Assembly: GCA_003427395.1 (NCBI GenBank)
Contig: BFEA01000192.1
Location: 467,985 to 531,984 of the forward strand
DNA length: 64,000 nucleotides
From: Chara braunii
Lineage: Eukaryota; Streptophyta; Charophyceae; Charales; Characeae
Reading direction: 5' to 3'
The position numbers and the translations under genes are program-made. Under the pieces are notes generated by a model. It did no database searches. It was not told where the DNA came from and saw only the letters and a list, made by a program, of their open reading frames with translations. Shown here piece by piece: positions 10,300 through 19,447 of the stretch. Within the stretch, counting starts at the first letter, position 1. Every line of letters starts with the position of its first letter.

Positions 10300-10971
10300 T
10301 TAAAAAGACACACAGTTCTCCGGTGTCATTCTGTTCATTGCATCTTTCGTCAATTTTTCTTGGGGTTCTTGCTTTTCTACCCCCTTGATATCCTCCTCAG
10401 ACACCATCTTCTCTTTCCCTTTGATCATTCTAGACATTATTTCAAGAGTTGCGGTGTTATTATCAATTTTCAACTCAAGGTGAGCAAGGTAAGCCATTAG
10501 ATTGTTGACAACAGATGCAAGATCCATTTCTGTTCCTTCAAAATGCAATCGTTGCTTGATTTCATCTACCTTTCTGTCTTGTTGTTCCCTTTCCATCTTA
10601 ATCCTCCGGTATTCCTCAATCCTTCTTCTTTCTTCAATCAATGCATCCTCCAATTGTCTGATGTTTCCAAACATTATTTCTTCAGACAATTCATGTTCTT
10701 TCTTTCCTTCACTTGCTCACCGTACTTCTCTGTTATCCCTCGTTTTGACTATCTTCGCCAGTTGATCAATCACTATTTTATGCAGAGTCTGTCGACTTTG
10801 GATAATAATCTGTTGTACATGCGTGCTGCCCTCCAACGTCTGAACAACCGTATTAGCCTCCTTTAGTTCGTTTTTTGTTGCGCGCAGTTCGAACTGGCTG
10901 CATACTTGTTGTTCAGCATCGGCTCGAGCATCATGTAGATCCGTGATCAAATGATGTAGACGGCCCAACAT
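10300..10971 (-). pseudogene. Gypsy-1 gag N-terminus, coiled coil
   Basis: Two open segments in the same frame (10971-10717 and 10689-10300) are separated by one TGA at 10717-10719. Together they encode about 220 residues dominated by charged helical text such as LEDALIEERRRIEEYRRIK and LAHLELKIDNNTATLEIMS, typical of the N-terminal coiled coil in plant gypsy Gag proteins. The frame ends 20 bases inside the edge of insertion X. Linking it to the gag at 8290-7198 is inferred from orientation, adjacency and the insertion between them. Confidence 0.65.
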
Positions 10972-10990
10972 TCCTTGTCCTATGTTCTCA

Positions 10991-12161
10991 ATTTGACACG
11001 GGTTTTCAGTTCACTACCTCCCTTATCAGCGAAGAAGGTCATGGAGACAGGAAAGAAGAAGTAGGGAATGAAATGAGTCGAGACGAAGAGATGCAGAGAA
11101 TTCCAGAGGAGACATTTTCAAAATGTGTATTCGCCGCACAATAAATAATCACAAGACAATAATGAATTTCACGGTCACACTCAATTTAAATATCCTATAA
11201 CAAGAAATAACAATGAAAAAAAAAAAAAAAAAGATTTCAATTTTATTTATTTCTAACTTTTGTTATATGTCCTATGTGTGATGACGTCCTATAGAGAGTG
11301 TACAGGTACCGTAACCACGACCAGTATGGTTAAGACACAACAACACAGGTGAGTATGCAAGACAACCACAGAATAACCAAGACAAGTGCGTTCGTCAGCC
11401 GACACAATCAACAACAATTAATTGTCAGCCTTCTTTCCTCTACGGTTGTTCCATCTGCAGAGTCAATGCAGCCAGACACAAGGGTTGACGCGTGACACTA
11501 CAACAATCGTGAAGTTGTATCGCTCGTCAACACACAAGTGCAAGTATCAACACCTCACCCACAGCAGCGTGCCAAGCATGCCATGTGTCACCCTTGGAAT
11601 GCCAGCACATCAACTCTACAGTCTGCCACGTCAGCGTCAATGACCTGTAAGGTCTTCGAGAGGTAGGTCACGTCAACAATGCACGATCTGCCAACACATC
11701 CAACATTGGTATGTCACGTTAGATTAAGGTGTGGAGCACTTCGTCAGTAGGCAGTCGCAACACAGGTACGTGTCACGCCAGACAAAGCCCTGCCAATAGT
11801 AGGGTGCCACATCAGCATCCCTGCGCCATGCCACGTAGGCAGCGCGCCACGTTAGCAGTGCCAATATTCACTCTCTCTCTCTTACCATCGCCACGTCGGC
11901 CAACTGCCAACGATGATCTCGCCGGTATCTCAATACCACGTCAGCAACAAAGCGCCACATAAGCAATGTTGCCGTTTTCTTCTTCAAAGTGTCCACGTTA
12001 TCATCTTCAAGGGGGCTGCGTGCACATGTGGTACTCAATGTTTAGACGTGCGATATTAACCGCGCACATTTATCAATGCGTTTTGTCCCTTACAAGTGCG
12101 GCACCTCCACTTTCCTGGGCGCCACGTGGCGCTTGACAACAGATCGCGTCGAAGAAGGTAT
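10991..12161 (-). other. Probable 5' leader, rich in CCACGTCAGC-type words
   Basis: No gene recognised. From about 11450 to 12000 the plus strand repeats near-copies of GCCACGTCAGCAATG (for example at 11625, 11840, 11890 and 11935, with ACGTTAGC, ACATCAGC and ACGTCGGC variants). The reverse complement core TGACGTGG is the C/G-hybrid bZIP element of plants. The region lies between the PBS at 12162 and the gag start, where a retrotransposon leader is expected. Confidence 0.45.
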
Positions 12162-12173
12162 GCTCTGATACCA
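12162..12173 (-). promoter_or_regulatory. Primer-binding site for initiator tRNA-Met
   Basis: The minus strand reads TGGTATCAGAGC, the 12-nt complement of the 3' end of plant initiator tRNA-Met, without mismatch. It follows an LTR-like end (ATTACA) by three bases. Minus-strand orientation agrees with Gypsy-1. Confidence 0.85.
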
Positions 12174-12627
12174 AATTGTAATAAACCCAGACTGGAAGAT
12201 ACTCGTCAGACGTCGAAGTGCGAGATAACTCAGATCCAGACAATGTCTCCAATAATCATGAAAGTGACCTCTGATACAATGTCTTGTTACCAGTAGACGA
12301 AGAGAGTGGAAGGGGAATAGACATATAAGAGGGTGGGAGAGATAATAATCATCAATGACCACCAAGAGAGTAGGCCAACATTTCTCACTCTATTCCCCTC
12401 GGCCCCACGTCAGCAAACAGTATCATGTAACGAGTCTGACAAGTTTTGATCACATCGAAGTGCCACGTGGCAATGTTCTCTCGTGAAGACAATGGAGACA
12501 ATCAGCAGCACACAGTATCAACGGCAACCTCGGGTAAGTATCCCGATCCCGATCAATCATCACAGATCTCGATCTCTCTCCTTGTCGCAACCAATCACCT
12601 AGTGTAGACAGCTGGCCAATGCCACCT

Positions 12628-12826
12628 CAGCGATGGAAACAGGTGGCATGCACCACATCAGCAATGAAGACAGGTGGCATGCACCACATCAACAATGAAG
12701 ACAGGTGGCATGCACCACATCAACAATGAAGACAGGTGGCATGCGCCACATCAGCAATGAAGACAGGTGGCATGCACCACATCAGCAATGGAGATAGGTG
12801 GTATGCACCACATCAGCAAAGACTGG
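12628..12826. repeat. 31-bp minisatellite, six copies plus a partial
   Basis: Units begin CAGCAATGAAGACAGGTGGC at 12628, 12659, 12690, 12721, 12752 and 12783, with a partial at 12814. Each unit also contains GGTGGCATGCACCAC-like palindromic text. 31 bp is not a multiple of three. Confidence 0.95.
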
Positions 12827-12902
12827 CGCTCAATAGAGAAAGCGCCAGCATGTCGCCTCAGTCCCGCGTCGTCGTCCATAGTGCCAGTGCACAACCAGTG
12901 TC

Positions 12903-12972
12903 AAGCGAGCGTCCAGCCAGCATCCAGCCAGCGTTAAGCCAGCGTCCAGCCAGCGTCAAGCCAGCGTCAAGG
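12903..12972. repeat. Short tandem repeat, ~11-bp unit CAGCGTCCAGC
   Basis: Six or so imperfect copies alternating CAGCGTCCAGC and CAGCGTCAAGC, directly after the 31-bp minisatellite. Confidence 0.8.
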
Positions 12973-13479
12973 CAACATAACAAGACTGAATGTTGACTCT
13001 CTGGAGACCAAGCCTTATGTAGTGTTTGACGAGGCAGACCAGCCTCAGCCCTCAGGTCTCCCACCCACGGTGGCTGAGATTGACTCACAGTCGAGGGCCT
13101 GGATTGCGTACAGTTGCAGACTTCCGCTTGGTCCTGATGTTGTCTTGCTACCTGCATACAAACAAGTGTGTGTGTCTGACCGGCGGCCTAGGCTGGATCC
13201 GTATTGACTTTGACTGTTGGGCCTCAGGCAGTTGACCGAAGTCAACTGTTAGGCGTTCAGGCTCTGGTCCATTTCGGAGGGTCTTTTGCCCCTTCGTCCC
13301 CATGGCCAGAAACCGGGGCCGCGGCCTGTGGGCCCCGTAGCCATTCAACGAGCCATAATGAACGGGTTATTGCAATATGTCATGATCCCGACTTGTTAAA
13401 CTTCCTACACGTATGTTGAGAGTTTTAAGCCTCTGGAAGTATCGTGAAATTGGAGGTCTCATGAAATTGGAGGTCTCAA

Positions 13480-13800
13480 CCCTGATAGGCATCGGTCATC
13501 GAGCAATGGATGTCAGCTATGATGATACTGACTGAGAACTCAACCTGAGAGCTCTTCTGTTTGCATGTGTACTGGGTGTGTCCCCACCAGCCACAGCCGG
13601 ACCTGAGCAGCCACTTCCACTTGGCCCGATGCTCCTGATTGCTACGAGTTACAGAGCGGCGGCGCAACTTGGCCCGGTGAGTTACCAGTGCTGACTGCCC
13701 ATGGACACCGATCCTACTCAGGCGGCTGAAAGTGTCGGCAATGGGAATAGAACCCAGCACCTACGCATGCTGTTCAGGCATGAAACCTACTGAGCCAGCC
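13480..13800 (-). mobile_element. tRNA-derived SINE, copy S3
   Basis: On the minus strand an A box TGGCTCAGTAGG (13797-13786) and B box GGTTCTATTCC (13754-13744) match the pol III consensus. The sequence between them differs from S1 and S2, so this is another family or a diverged member. The body boundary at ~13480 is approximate. Confidence 0.6.
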
Positions 13801-14924
13801 AACAGGCTTTCCCTTTCTCCCTTGACAGGCTCCCAGTAATAGTCGAGGAAGTTTTCTTCTCTCCTTTGTAGTTCTTTCCTCCCTACCCTGGCTCCCCCTC
13901 CCCCATTGTACCAGTCTCACTCATTCCAGCTCAACAAATATTTCTACTCTTCAGTATGCACCGCTTTAGTAGTCACCTAGTCACTTCATATTGTGTTGTT
14001 TTTTAGTACTTCTTTCATGATACTAGGACAGTGATTTGCTAGAGCTTCATCGATCGTTGGTAATTTGTTAGTGTTTTTGGGTGCATTGTTTTATGCACCG
14101 GTTTAGAATAATTGGAAGTTAGGGTTTGCACTATGTCCTTGGTAATTTGTTAGTGTTTTGGGGGCGTATTGTTTTACACGATGGTAGGACAGATTGAAGT
14201 TAGGGTGACGAATGTTAGTGGTCCGGTCCTTGGGCTTGACCGGTAATGTCTCGCCCACTGACGGGACCACCTTCTTTTGTGAGGGACGCCAGGCCCGATT
14301 CTGGCTTTTTTTGAAATATCTAAGGATCTTTCTTTATTCAGAAAAAAAAAAACGTAGTTACCTGTCTACTACCAATGCACGGTCTGGAACACACACTTCG
14401 ACTCGATACGGAGTGCAGGGTAAGCAGTGTGATGCCCACAATGGTGGGTGCCCTGCAAAAAGTTGTGCCTGTGCAGCACATGCCTGATGGGGTAGGCAAG
14501 GCCCAGCCCATCATACTATTCTCGTGCTAAGAAAGCATGAACCTGGCCATTTATGTGCCCACGTTCATGTTTTCTAGACACAAATGGAGCGCCAGAGTGG
14601 GCCTGCACCTAAGGGATGTTCGCCTTGTTGTTGACCTGTTCACTCACAGTTACACACGTCGTGTACCATACAGCCATGTGAAAAAAAAGAAAGAAAGAAA
14701 AAAGACACTCAGCCACATGGGTGATAAGGCCCCATTGGATGAAATATGTTTAGAATCTTTAGATGACATTTGGAGATTTTTTTTAATTTTTTTTTTAGGC
14801 TAATTCTTTTAAGCACAACCAATTCAATCACCTGTCAAATTTGGACAGGATGGCTGTTCAGGCCTTATTATCATTATAATATTACGGGGAACCCGTAGCA
14901 GCCACATCCATGTTCAGGGAACAT
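13801..14924. other. No gene; contains an 83-bp tandem duplication
   Basis: Two copies of a segment starting TTGGTAATTTGTTAGTGTTT lie at about 14057 and 14140. The first contains a perfect hairpin (GGTGCAT 14080-14086 / ATGCACC 14093-14099) that is degraded in the second. Poly-A and A/G runs follow. It may be intron of the gene whose exon is at 15293-15441. Confidence 0.5.
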
Positions 14925-15200
14925 GCACCCACCAACAGGTGCCAGTGGGCGATACCGGCCAGCCGGTAGCATCAGGACTGAGCTTCTTCGATGGGCCAGT
15001 CTCTGTGCCTCCCCTCTGGTTCCCTTCCCCTCCGTGCATCAGCAGTCTCTGTTCAATGCGGATAGGGGGGACCACGGGCCTATCTCTAGGTGGCGGGCGC
15101 CAAGCTTGCCCACGAAGCTACATGAGGCCAATTGGGATTGAACCCAAGACCTCCTGAATGCCACTTGCCTGGCTTACCAGCTAGGCCGCTGGATCATGTT
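14925..15200 (-). mobile_element. tRNA-derived SINE, copy S2
   Basis: Minus-strand B box GGTTCAATCCC at 15144-15134 and an A-box region TAGCTGGTAAGCC at 15183-15171, with the same inter-box word as S1. It sits about 90 bp downstream of the splice donor of the exon at 15293, so it would be intronic. Confidence 0.7.
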
Positions 15201-15292
15201 AATTTTTATCCTCCAACTGGATGCCCTTCTGAGTGATTTGAGAGAAAAATGAAACGGGAAAAACAGAAAGACAAATAAATCGAAGTACTTAC

Positions 15293-15441
15293 CTGTAAGA
15301 GGCCCTGCTTTGGGTCTTCAAATTTCACTTCCACCCATGGTTCTGCGCACTTGGGCTGGCAGTAGTTGCCGGACTGGATGTTCGCTACTCTTAGTTGCCT
15401 CCACGTGGGGGGCAGAAAGAACTGGTATGGGGCCACATTGC
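15293..15441 (-). CDS. Internal exon of a probable PsbP-domain-like protein
   Basis: A 149-nt minus-strand exon is bounded by an acceptor (TGCAG before 15441) and a strong donor (CAG then GTAAGT from 15292). It encodes 49 residues in one frame, including APYQFFLPPTWRQLRVANI, then QSGNYCQPKCAEPW and VEVKFEDPKQG. The pattern 'x-Y-x-F-x-x-P-P-x-W' followed by 'V-x-F-x-D-P' recalls the start of PsbP-family domains, which act in the thylakoid lumen around photosystem II or NDH. The paired cysteines (CQPKC) fit a lumenal PsbP-domain protein. No neighbouring exon was recognised: the flanks are SINE, microsatellite and simple repeats, so introns must be long. The family is recalled from its motif pattern, not a search. 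Alternatives are another conserved plastid protein or a pseudo-exon, though clean codons and splice sites argue against the latter. Confidence 0.55.
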
Positions 15442-15546
15442 CTGCATATTACACATGTCAACAGTTCAGAGTCTCTCTCGAGGATAAGGTCATTGTATTA
15501 GTAATGATTACCTTCAGACACACGCACAGTTAGACAGAGACACGCA

Positions 15547-15548
<2 letters not shown>

Positions 15549-15579
<31 letters not shown>

Positions 15580-15589
15580 NNNNNNNNNN

Positions 15590-15653
<64 letters not shown>
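15549..15653. repeat. (CA)n - gap - (GA)n microsatellite
   Basis: (CA)n to 15579, ten Ns, then (AG)n to 15653. The gap falls inside the simple repeat, so its true length and content are unknown. Confidence 0.95.
15580..15589. other. Assembly gap, 10 N
   Basis: Ten Ns at the CA/GA switch. Confidence 1.
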
Positions 15654-15657
<4 letters not shown>

Positions 15658-15866
15658 CAGCAAATTCATGCTATGGTTTTCTTGGAGGCGTTTGAGGAAA
15701 TGGAGGGATCGCGGATTAGGCAATGTGTAGTAGAGGAGCGGGACAAAGTATCACACACAAACACACACAAAAAAAAAAAAAAAGAAAGAAGAAAAAGTTT
15801 GAAAAACCCTCCCCAAAGATCCTGGCAATCGCCCAGAAAAAACTGCCCCAATACATTTCTGAGCAT

Positions 15867-15868
<2 letters not shown>

Positions 15869-15960
<92 letters not shown>
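15869..15960. repeat. (TC)n(TG)n microsatellite
   Basis: (TC)n at 15869-15913 passes directly into (TG)n to 15960. Its reverse complement is (CA)n(GA)n, the same order as the repeat at 15549-15653, so the two form an inverted pair around ~215 bp. Confidence 0.95.
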
Positions 15961-15964
<4 letters not shown>

Positions 15965-16389
15965 ACATGACCAAAAGATCACCCTGGATAGAGAAAGTAA
16001 TGCCCCAGAAAAAGTGCTATCTTCTGTCTTCCCCTGAATAGGAGCAGTGCCATGGTATCTGTCTCTGACCTGATTATTGCCCTGGATACAGATATAATGA
16101 CCCCGTAGAGGAAGCAGGCAATAAAGAGCGTGCTAGAGATCATCGTGAGTACAAATGCCACGTGTCATCAGCATAGGCCATAGAGATGATCATCCAACCA
16201 GTTGTGATGCCTACCGTCTTCCCCGAACAAAAGTACTCTGATAAAGAGTGTACACAAAAAAGACAAGAGTGTATACAAAAAAAAGCTATGCAAGAGTGTA
16301 TACAAAAAAAAGCTATCTTTTTTTTTTTTTTTTTTTTTTTTTTTTGGAAAAAACAATCCTAATGTTTTTAGCCAGTGGCTTGTAAACGT
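15961..16389. other. No supported gene; poly-T at 16318-16345
   Basis: A hydrophobic minus-strand frame (16161-15979) is noted under rejected items. An ~18-bp segment (AAGAGTGTATACAAAAAA) is repeated at 16265-16310, followed by a T run. Confidence 0.5.
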
Positions 16390-16690
16390 TGGGATGCGCT
16401 TCGTGAAGACCGGGTTCCCTAATCATAAGATATCGCCTTGCCTCATTTTGACTAAAGCTCGATGAGGCCGAGTGGAAGACCACGTTCCCTCATCGTAGCA
16501 GGTTCCCTCATCATAAGATATCGCCTCACCTCATTACGACTTAAGCTCAACTAAGCATAGTGGACGGCTGGATTCCCTCAGCATAAGATATCACCTCGCA
16601 TCATTTCGACTAAAGCTCGATGTCCCAGAGTGGAAGACCGGTTCCCGCATCATCATAAGATATCCCCTCGCCGAAGATTGGGCGGACCTT
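16390..16690. repeat. ~70-bp tandem repeat, about 3.5 copies
   Basis: Units starting GTTCCCTCATCATAAGATAT recur at 16414, 16502, 16572 (ATTCCCT) and 16641. Each contains CTAAAGCTCGATG and GTGGAAGACCG-like words. The first interval is longer because a partial GTTCCCTCATC copy lies at 16494. Confidence 0.85.
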
Positions 16691-16929
16691 ACGACCACCC
16701 ATCCTCATGCACTCATCATGGACTGGATATGGACCTCTCATCGCTAAGCAAGCAGCAGCCAAGACGTCACCATCATGCAGCTCCTCCTCGCTCTGACAAA
16801 CACTTGGCAATTCATCGTGCGGATTCTCCAGCCAGCTCCCCTCAGCTGATGTGATATCCTGCTCAAGTATCCAAGGCCCTGGCCTCGTCTATCACAAAAA
16901 ACAATACATTGCTAGCAGTAATCTCTTCA

Positions 16930-17110
16930 GCAAACATGAGCGCCCTCAGAAGCATCATTCAACGACAACTACAAAGAGGGCTGGTTGAGTATCCGTAGAA
17001 ACGGAGGGGGAAAAAACAAAAACCACCCTCAGAAGCATCATTCAACCACAGCTACAGAGAGGGATGGTTGGGTATCCGTAGAAAGGGCCGGGGAAAAAAC
17101 AAAAACCATT
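16930..17110. repeat. R1 repeat, two tandem ~83-bp copies
   Basis: Both copies run from CTCAGAAGCATCATTCAAC through TACAAAGAGGG and TATCCGTAGAAACGG to an A-rich end AAAAAACAAAAACC. Further copies lie at about 17660-17750, 17915-17957 (truncated) and 38986-39046. Confidence 0.85.
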
Positions 17111-17372
17111 CTCAGCGAAGCGGGATAATTAGTGGAAAGCGCCCACGCCACGCCTGAAAGTTCAGCCGTTGGGTACTACATGCCCAAACCTTTCCATGTG
17201 GGGTACTACCTACTGGCTCATGAATCTACTGCATAAACAGCACCAGATTCATTCCATTGTAAAAGAGGCAGAGGGTGGTACCCCAAATGGATAGGTGGAG
17301 GCCCAAGTATGGTATCTTGAAAAAGAGTGGCCCTACCGGTTCATGAATCTGGCACAGAAACAGCGTCAGATT

Positions 17373-17562
17373 CACTGTCCCATAAAAACAGGCCAACGGA
17401 TCTGTGGCCTCATTGTCCCGTAAAAACAGGCCAACGAATATGTGGCCTCATTGTCCCATAAAAACAGGCCAACGGATCTGTGGCCTCATTGTCCCGTAAA
17501 AACAGGCCAACGGATCTGTGGCCTCGTTGTCCTGTAAAACCAGGCCAATGGAACTGTGGCCA
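17373..17562. repeat. 38-bp minisatellite, five copies
   Basis: The unit CATTGTCCCGTAAAAACAGG plus CCAACGGATCTGTGGCCT starts at 17373, 17411, 17449, 17487 and 17525. About one and a half more copies lie at 17765-17820. The intervening sequence (ATGGTGCAGAGGC through GAACTT and GGCG) is itself repeated at about 17560-17635 and 17818-17890. Confidence 0.95.
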
Positions 17563-17654
17563 TGGTGCAGAGGCTGCTTTCACCCATGCCGAAGTCGTTT
17601 GGGCCGGTAGTACCGAACGACCGAACTTTGGGCGCGTGGGCACTTTCCACCAAT

Positions 17655-17960
17655 TATCCCCTCAGAAGCATGATTCAAGCATCATTCAACCACAGCTACA
17701 AAGAGGGATGGTTCGGTATCCATAGAAACGGAGAGGAAAAGAAACAAAACCAAAAAAAATGGAACAACGGATCTGTGGCCTCATTGTCCCGTAAAAACAG
17801 GCCAACGGATCTGTGGCCACAGTGCAGAGGCCCCTTTCACCCAGGCCGAAGTTGTTTGGGCCTGTAGTACCAAACGACTGAACTTAGGGCGTGTGGCGCT
17901 TTCCACCAATTATCCCCTCAAAAGCATCATTCAACCACAGCTACAAAGAGGGATGGGGAC
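17655..17960. repeat. Further R1 and 38-bp repeat copies
   Basis: An R1 copy at 17660-17750, 38-bp units at 17765-17820 and a 5' R1 fragment at 17915-17957. The whole 17.37-17.96 kb block looks like a larger duplication. Confidence 0.75.
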
Positions 17961-18045
17961 ACACAAATTGAGAAATGTTATAAAGAGGTCTGGGACCGGG
18001 GGGCGGGTGTCGCCGGGCGGTGAACTGCGCTAACTCCGGTGTCGG

Positions 18046-18073
18046 GGCAAATACCCTGACAAGGGTATTTGCC
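18046..18073 (+). repeat. LTR-tip hairpin, 12-bp stem, GACA loop
   Basis: GGCAAATACCCT pairs perfectly with AGGGTATTTGCC around GACA, six bases into the LTR. Equivalent hairpins stand at the same place in LTR B (55680-55701) and in the two element-C LTRs (45823-45848, 63736-63761). Confidence 0.9.
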
Positions 18074-18450
18074 AGGGTTTTTTAACGTCGAATGCTGTCT
18101 GACTCTTTCGTTGAATTGAAGGACTTGATGAGACTGACGTTTGCCAAAAAGTTTATTCAGACCTGACCTATGACTGAGAGACTAAAAAGTTCCGAGCTTA
18201 GTTCGGACGCCTGTGACGTCCGAGAGTAGCAACAATGATTGGAAGTGCTTTGCTTTTGTCGAAGCCGCAGAGGCGTGCGGGCATGGAAGTGGTAGAGCCT
18301 AAGTAGGCTAAACGGAGGCCGGATATAGGTGGTCTCTCAGGCTATCGATAGAAAGCCGGCCACGGAAAAAGGGTGCCAGCAGGCCGATCCCGAGGCCTAC
18401 CCGTTGGGTGATCCCGAAGCCATGGATGGGCAGCCATCCACGGGAAGGCC

Positions 18451-18562
18451 GCAGGCAGGCGAGGCCTGCAAAGCCACAGGCAGGCAGGGCCTGCAAGGCC
18501 ACAGGCAAGTAGGGCCTGCAAGGCCACAGGCAGGTAGGGCGTGCAAGGCCACCAGCAGGGAG
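18451..18562. repeat. 27-bp minisatellite, about four copies
   Basis: Unit CAGGCAGGTAGGGCCTGCAA plus GGCCACA, copies near 18450, 18477, 18504 and 18531. 27 bp keeps frame, which explains the open frames on both strands. Confidence 0.9.
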
Positions 18563-18569
18563 GGATAGC

Positions 18570-18900
18570 GACTGGGCAAGCTCTTCTTATAGAAGAGCTG
18601 CTCCTATTCCGGTCGTGATAGGAGCTAGCCCAGTAGGTTGCAGTGCCAAACTCTCACCTGGTAGATACGCGGTTCGAATCTGATATGCCGCGCCCTACTG
18701 GGCTTAGCTCCTTTTGGAGCGGCCACCATGGGGGGCAATCGGCGCGGCCGATGTCGGCCCCACGATTGTTGAGATCGTGCGGCGGAAATCCGCCGCGCGC
18801 GGATCAGCAAAGACCTTGCGCAAGGATGACACACATCAAGAGGTTGTTACGACTCATGGCTGAAAAGCCATGAGGAAGTGACAGGCCATTGGCATAAGCC
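18570..18900. repeat. Cluster of perfect hairpins inside LTR A
   Basis: Examples in order: AGCTCTTCT/AGAAGAGCT with a TAT loop near 18579, GCTCCTAT/ATAGGAGC near 18600, GCTCC/GGAGC at ~18709, ATCGGC/GCCGAT near 18738, CTCATGGCT/AGCCATGAG with a GAAA loop near 18853, and CCATTGGC/GCCAATGG with an ATAA loop near 18886. More follow at about 19770-19805 (ACTTGATT/AATCAAGT) and 20033-20330 (CGGTCGCG/CGCGACCG; GCCTGTTC/GAACAGGC; CCTTGGTT/AACCAAGG). Confidence 0.8.
18620..18700 (+). mobile_element. tRNA-like SINE head or fragment, copy S4
   Basis: A perfect A box TAGCCCAGTAGG (18626-18637) is followed 33 bp later by a B-box match GGTTCGAATCT (18671-18681; last base off consensus). Sequence after the B box is palindrome-rich and does not match S1-S3. 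Confidence 0.5.
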
Positions 18901-19046
18901 AATGGAAAAAAAGGGGAAAAAAAAAAAAAAAAAAAAAACTAAAAACGAAGTGCCACATGGCGCTAAATGAAGTAGAAGGGACAAAAAGTCCCCAAAATCA
19001 GTTGCAGGCGCCGATTTTTTCGAGCAGCCTGACAGGTAAGTTTCTG

Positions 19047-19077
<31 letters not shown>

Positions 19078-19300
19078 TTTTTAATTTTTTTTTAGATTTT
19101 GTCCCCCCCTCTTCTTTGGTTCGTGTAGGGTGTTTAGTTGCCCGTTCGTTTTAACGAAGGGGCTGAGTTTCACTGAGGGGAAGGGCATAATCGAGTGAAT
19201 CTACCCCTAGAACATTTAAATATACACTACCACTCTTATTTATTTATTTATTTATTATTATTATTATTATTTTCTCTCTCTTCACACGTTCACGAGGGCT

Positions 19301-19447
19301 GAGGTCTCACTAGCAAAAAGGATAGGATCGAGCTCTTGAATTTGGATGTGTTTTACGTAGAGATGCAGAAAAACAGTTTCATCTCGATTTCCTGCTTTTC
19401 GTCCAGATTCAGGCATTTGATCCGATCCTCCTTGCTAGTGGGACCAC
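19301..19447. mobile_element. Foldback (hairpin) element, diverged copy
   Basis: The left arm starts GAGGTCTCACTAGCA (19301) and the right arm ends TGCTAGTGGGACCAC (19447). They are imperfectly complementary over ~66 bp with a short central loop. The arms match the foldback at 38114-38279, sharing CCTGAATCTGGAC-like and CACTAGCA words, so both belong to one family. Confidence 0.65.

Larger units (their letters stand above)
8281..10300. mobile_element. Insertion X: ~2 kb element with palindromic inverted-repeat ends
   Basis: The two ends share a 19-bp exact inverted repeat, CGTTGAATTCGCGTTAAAC at 8321-8339 and its complement at 10228-10246, inside longer imperfect ends rich in GAATTCAAC words. 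The left end holds a 20-bp perfect palindrome at 8310-8329. The gag frame of Gypsy-1 stops at one edge and resumes at the other, so X is an insertion. No transposase is seen. It contains an A/T-rich part, a pair of inverted CCTAGG-containing blocks (about 8567-8640 and 8825-8880), a SINE and a CA microsatellite. The target duplication is unclear; both flanks carry a TGTGTGTC-like word in inverted orientation. Confidence 0.6.
4105..10990 (-). mobile_element. Gypsy-1: decayed Ty3/gypsy retrotransposon
   Basis: Reading down the minus strand the order is coiled-coil gag N-terminus (10971-10300), insertion X (10300-8281), gag with zinc knuckle (8290-7198), protease (~7060-6690), RT (6510-5768), RNase H (5656-5256), integrase core (5255-4860) and integrase C-terminus with chromodomain-like tail (4600-4202). 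This is canonical Ty3/gypsy order. Stops, frameshifts, a lost RT catalytic residue and an internal deletion make it dead. Its pol resembles Gypsy-3 at 43-45 kb. A PBS with an LTR edge at 12162-12177 may be its upstream end, through a ~1.2 kb leader. Confidence 0.85.
12177..13374 (-). mobile_element. Probable 5' LTR of a minus-strand gypsy element
   Basis: The lower edge is fixed by the PBS: ACA at 12179-12177. The upper edge is placed at the TG at 13374-13373, because the sequence from there matches the LTR terminus at 4159. A TATA-like TTATATG lies at 12322-12329 on the minus strand, about 150 bp before the PBS, a sensible place for an LTR promoter. The LTR contains two minisatellites and a perfect hairpin (CAGTTGAC 13229-13236 / GTCAACTG 13241-13248). 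Its interior does not match the DNA left of 4105, so it may belong to a sister element. Confidence 0.55.

Noticed and set aside
9803-10303. 166-residue His/Thr-rich frame
   Set aside because: Translation of a CA microsatellite and adjacent repeat.
15979-16161. Hydrophobic minus-strand frame as a membrane-protein exon
   Set aside because: It contains a plausible membrane segment but no convincing splice sites or family motif.
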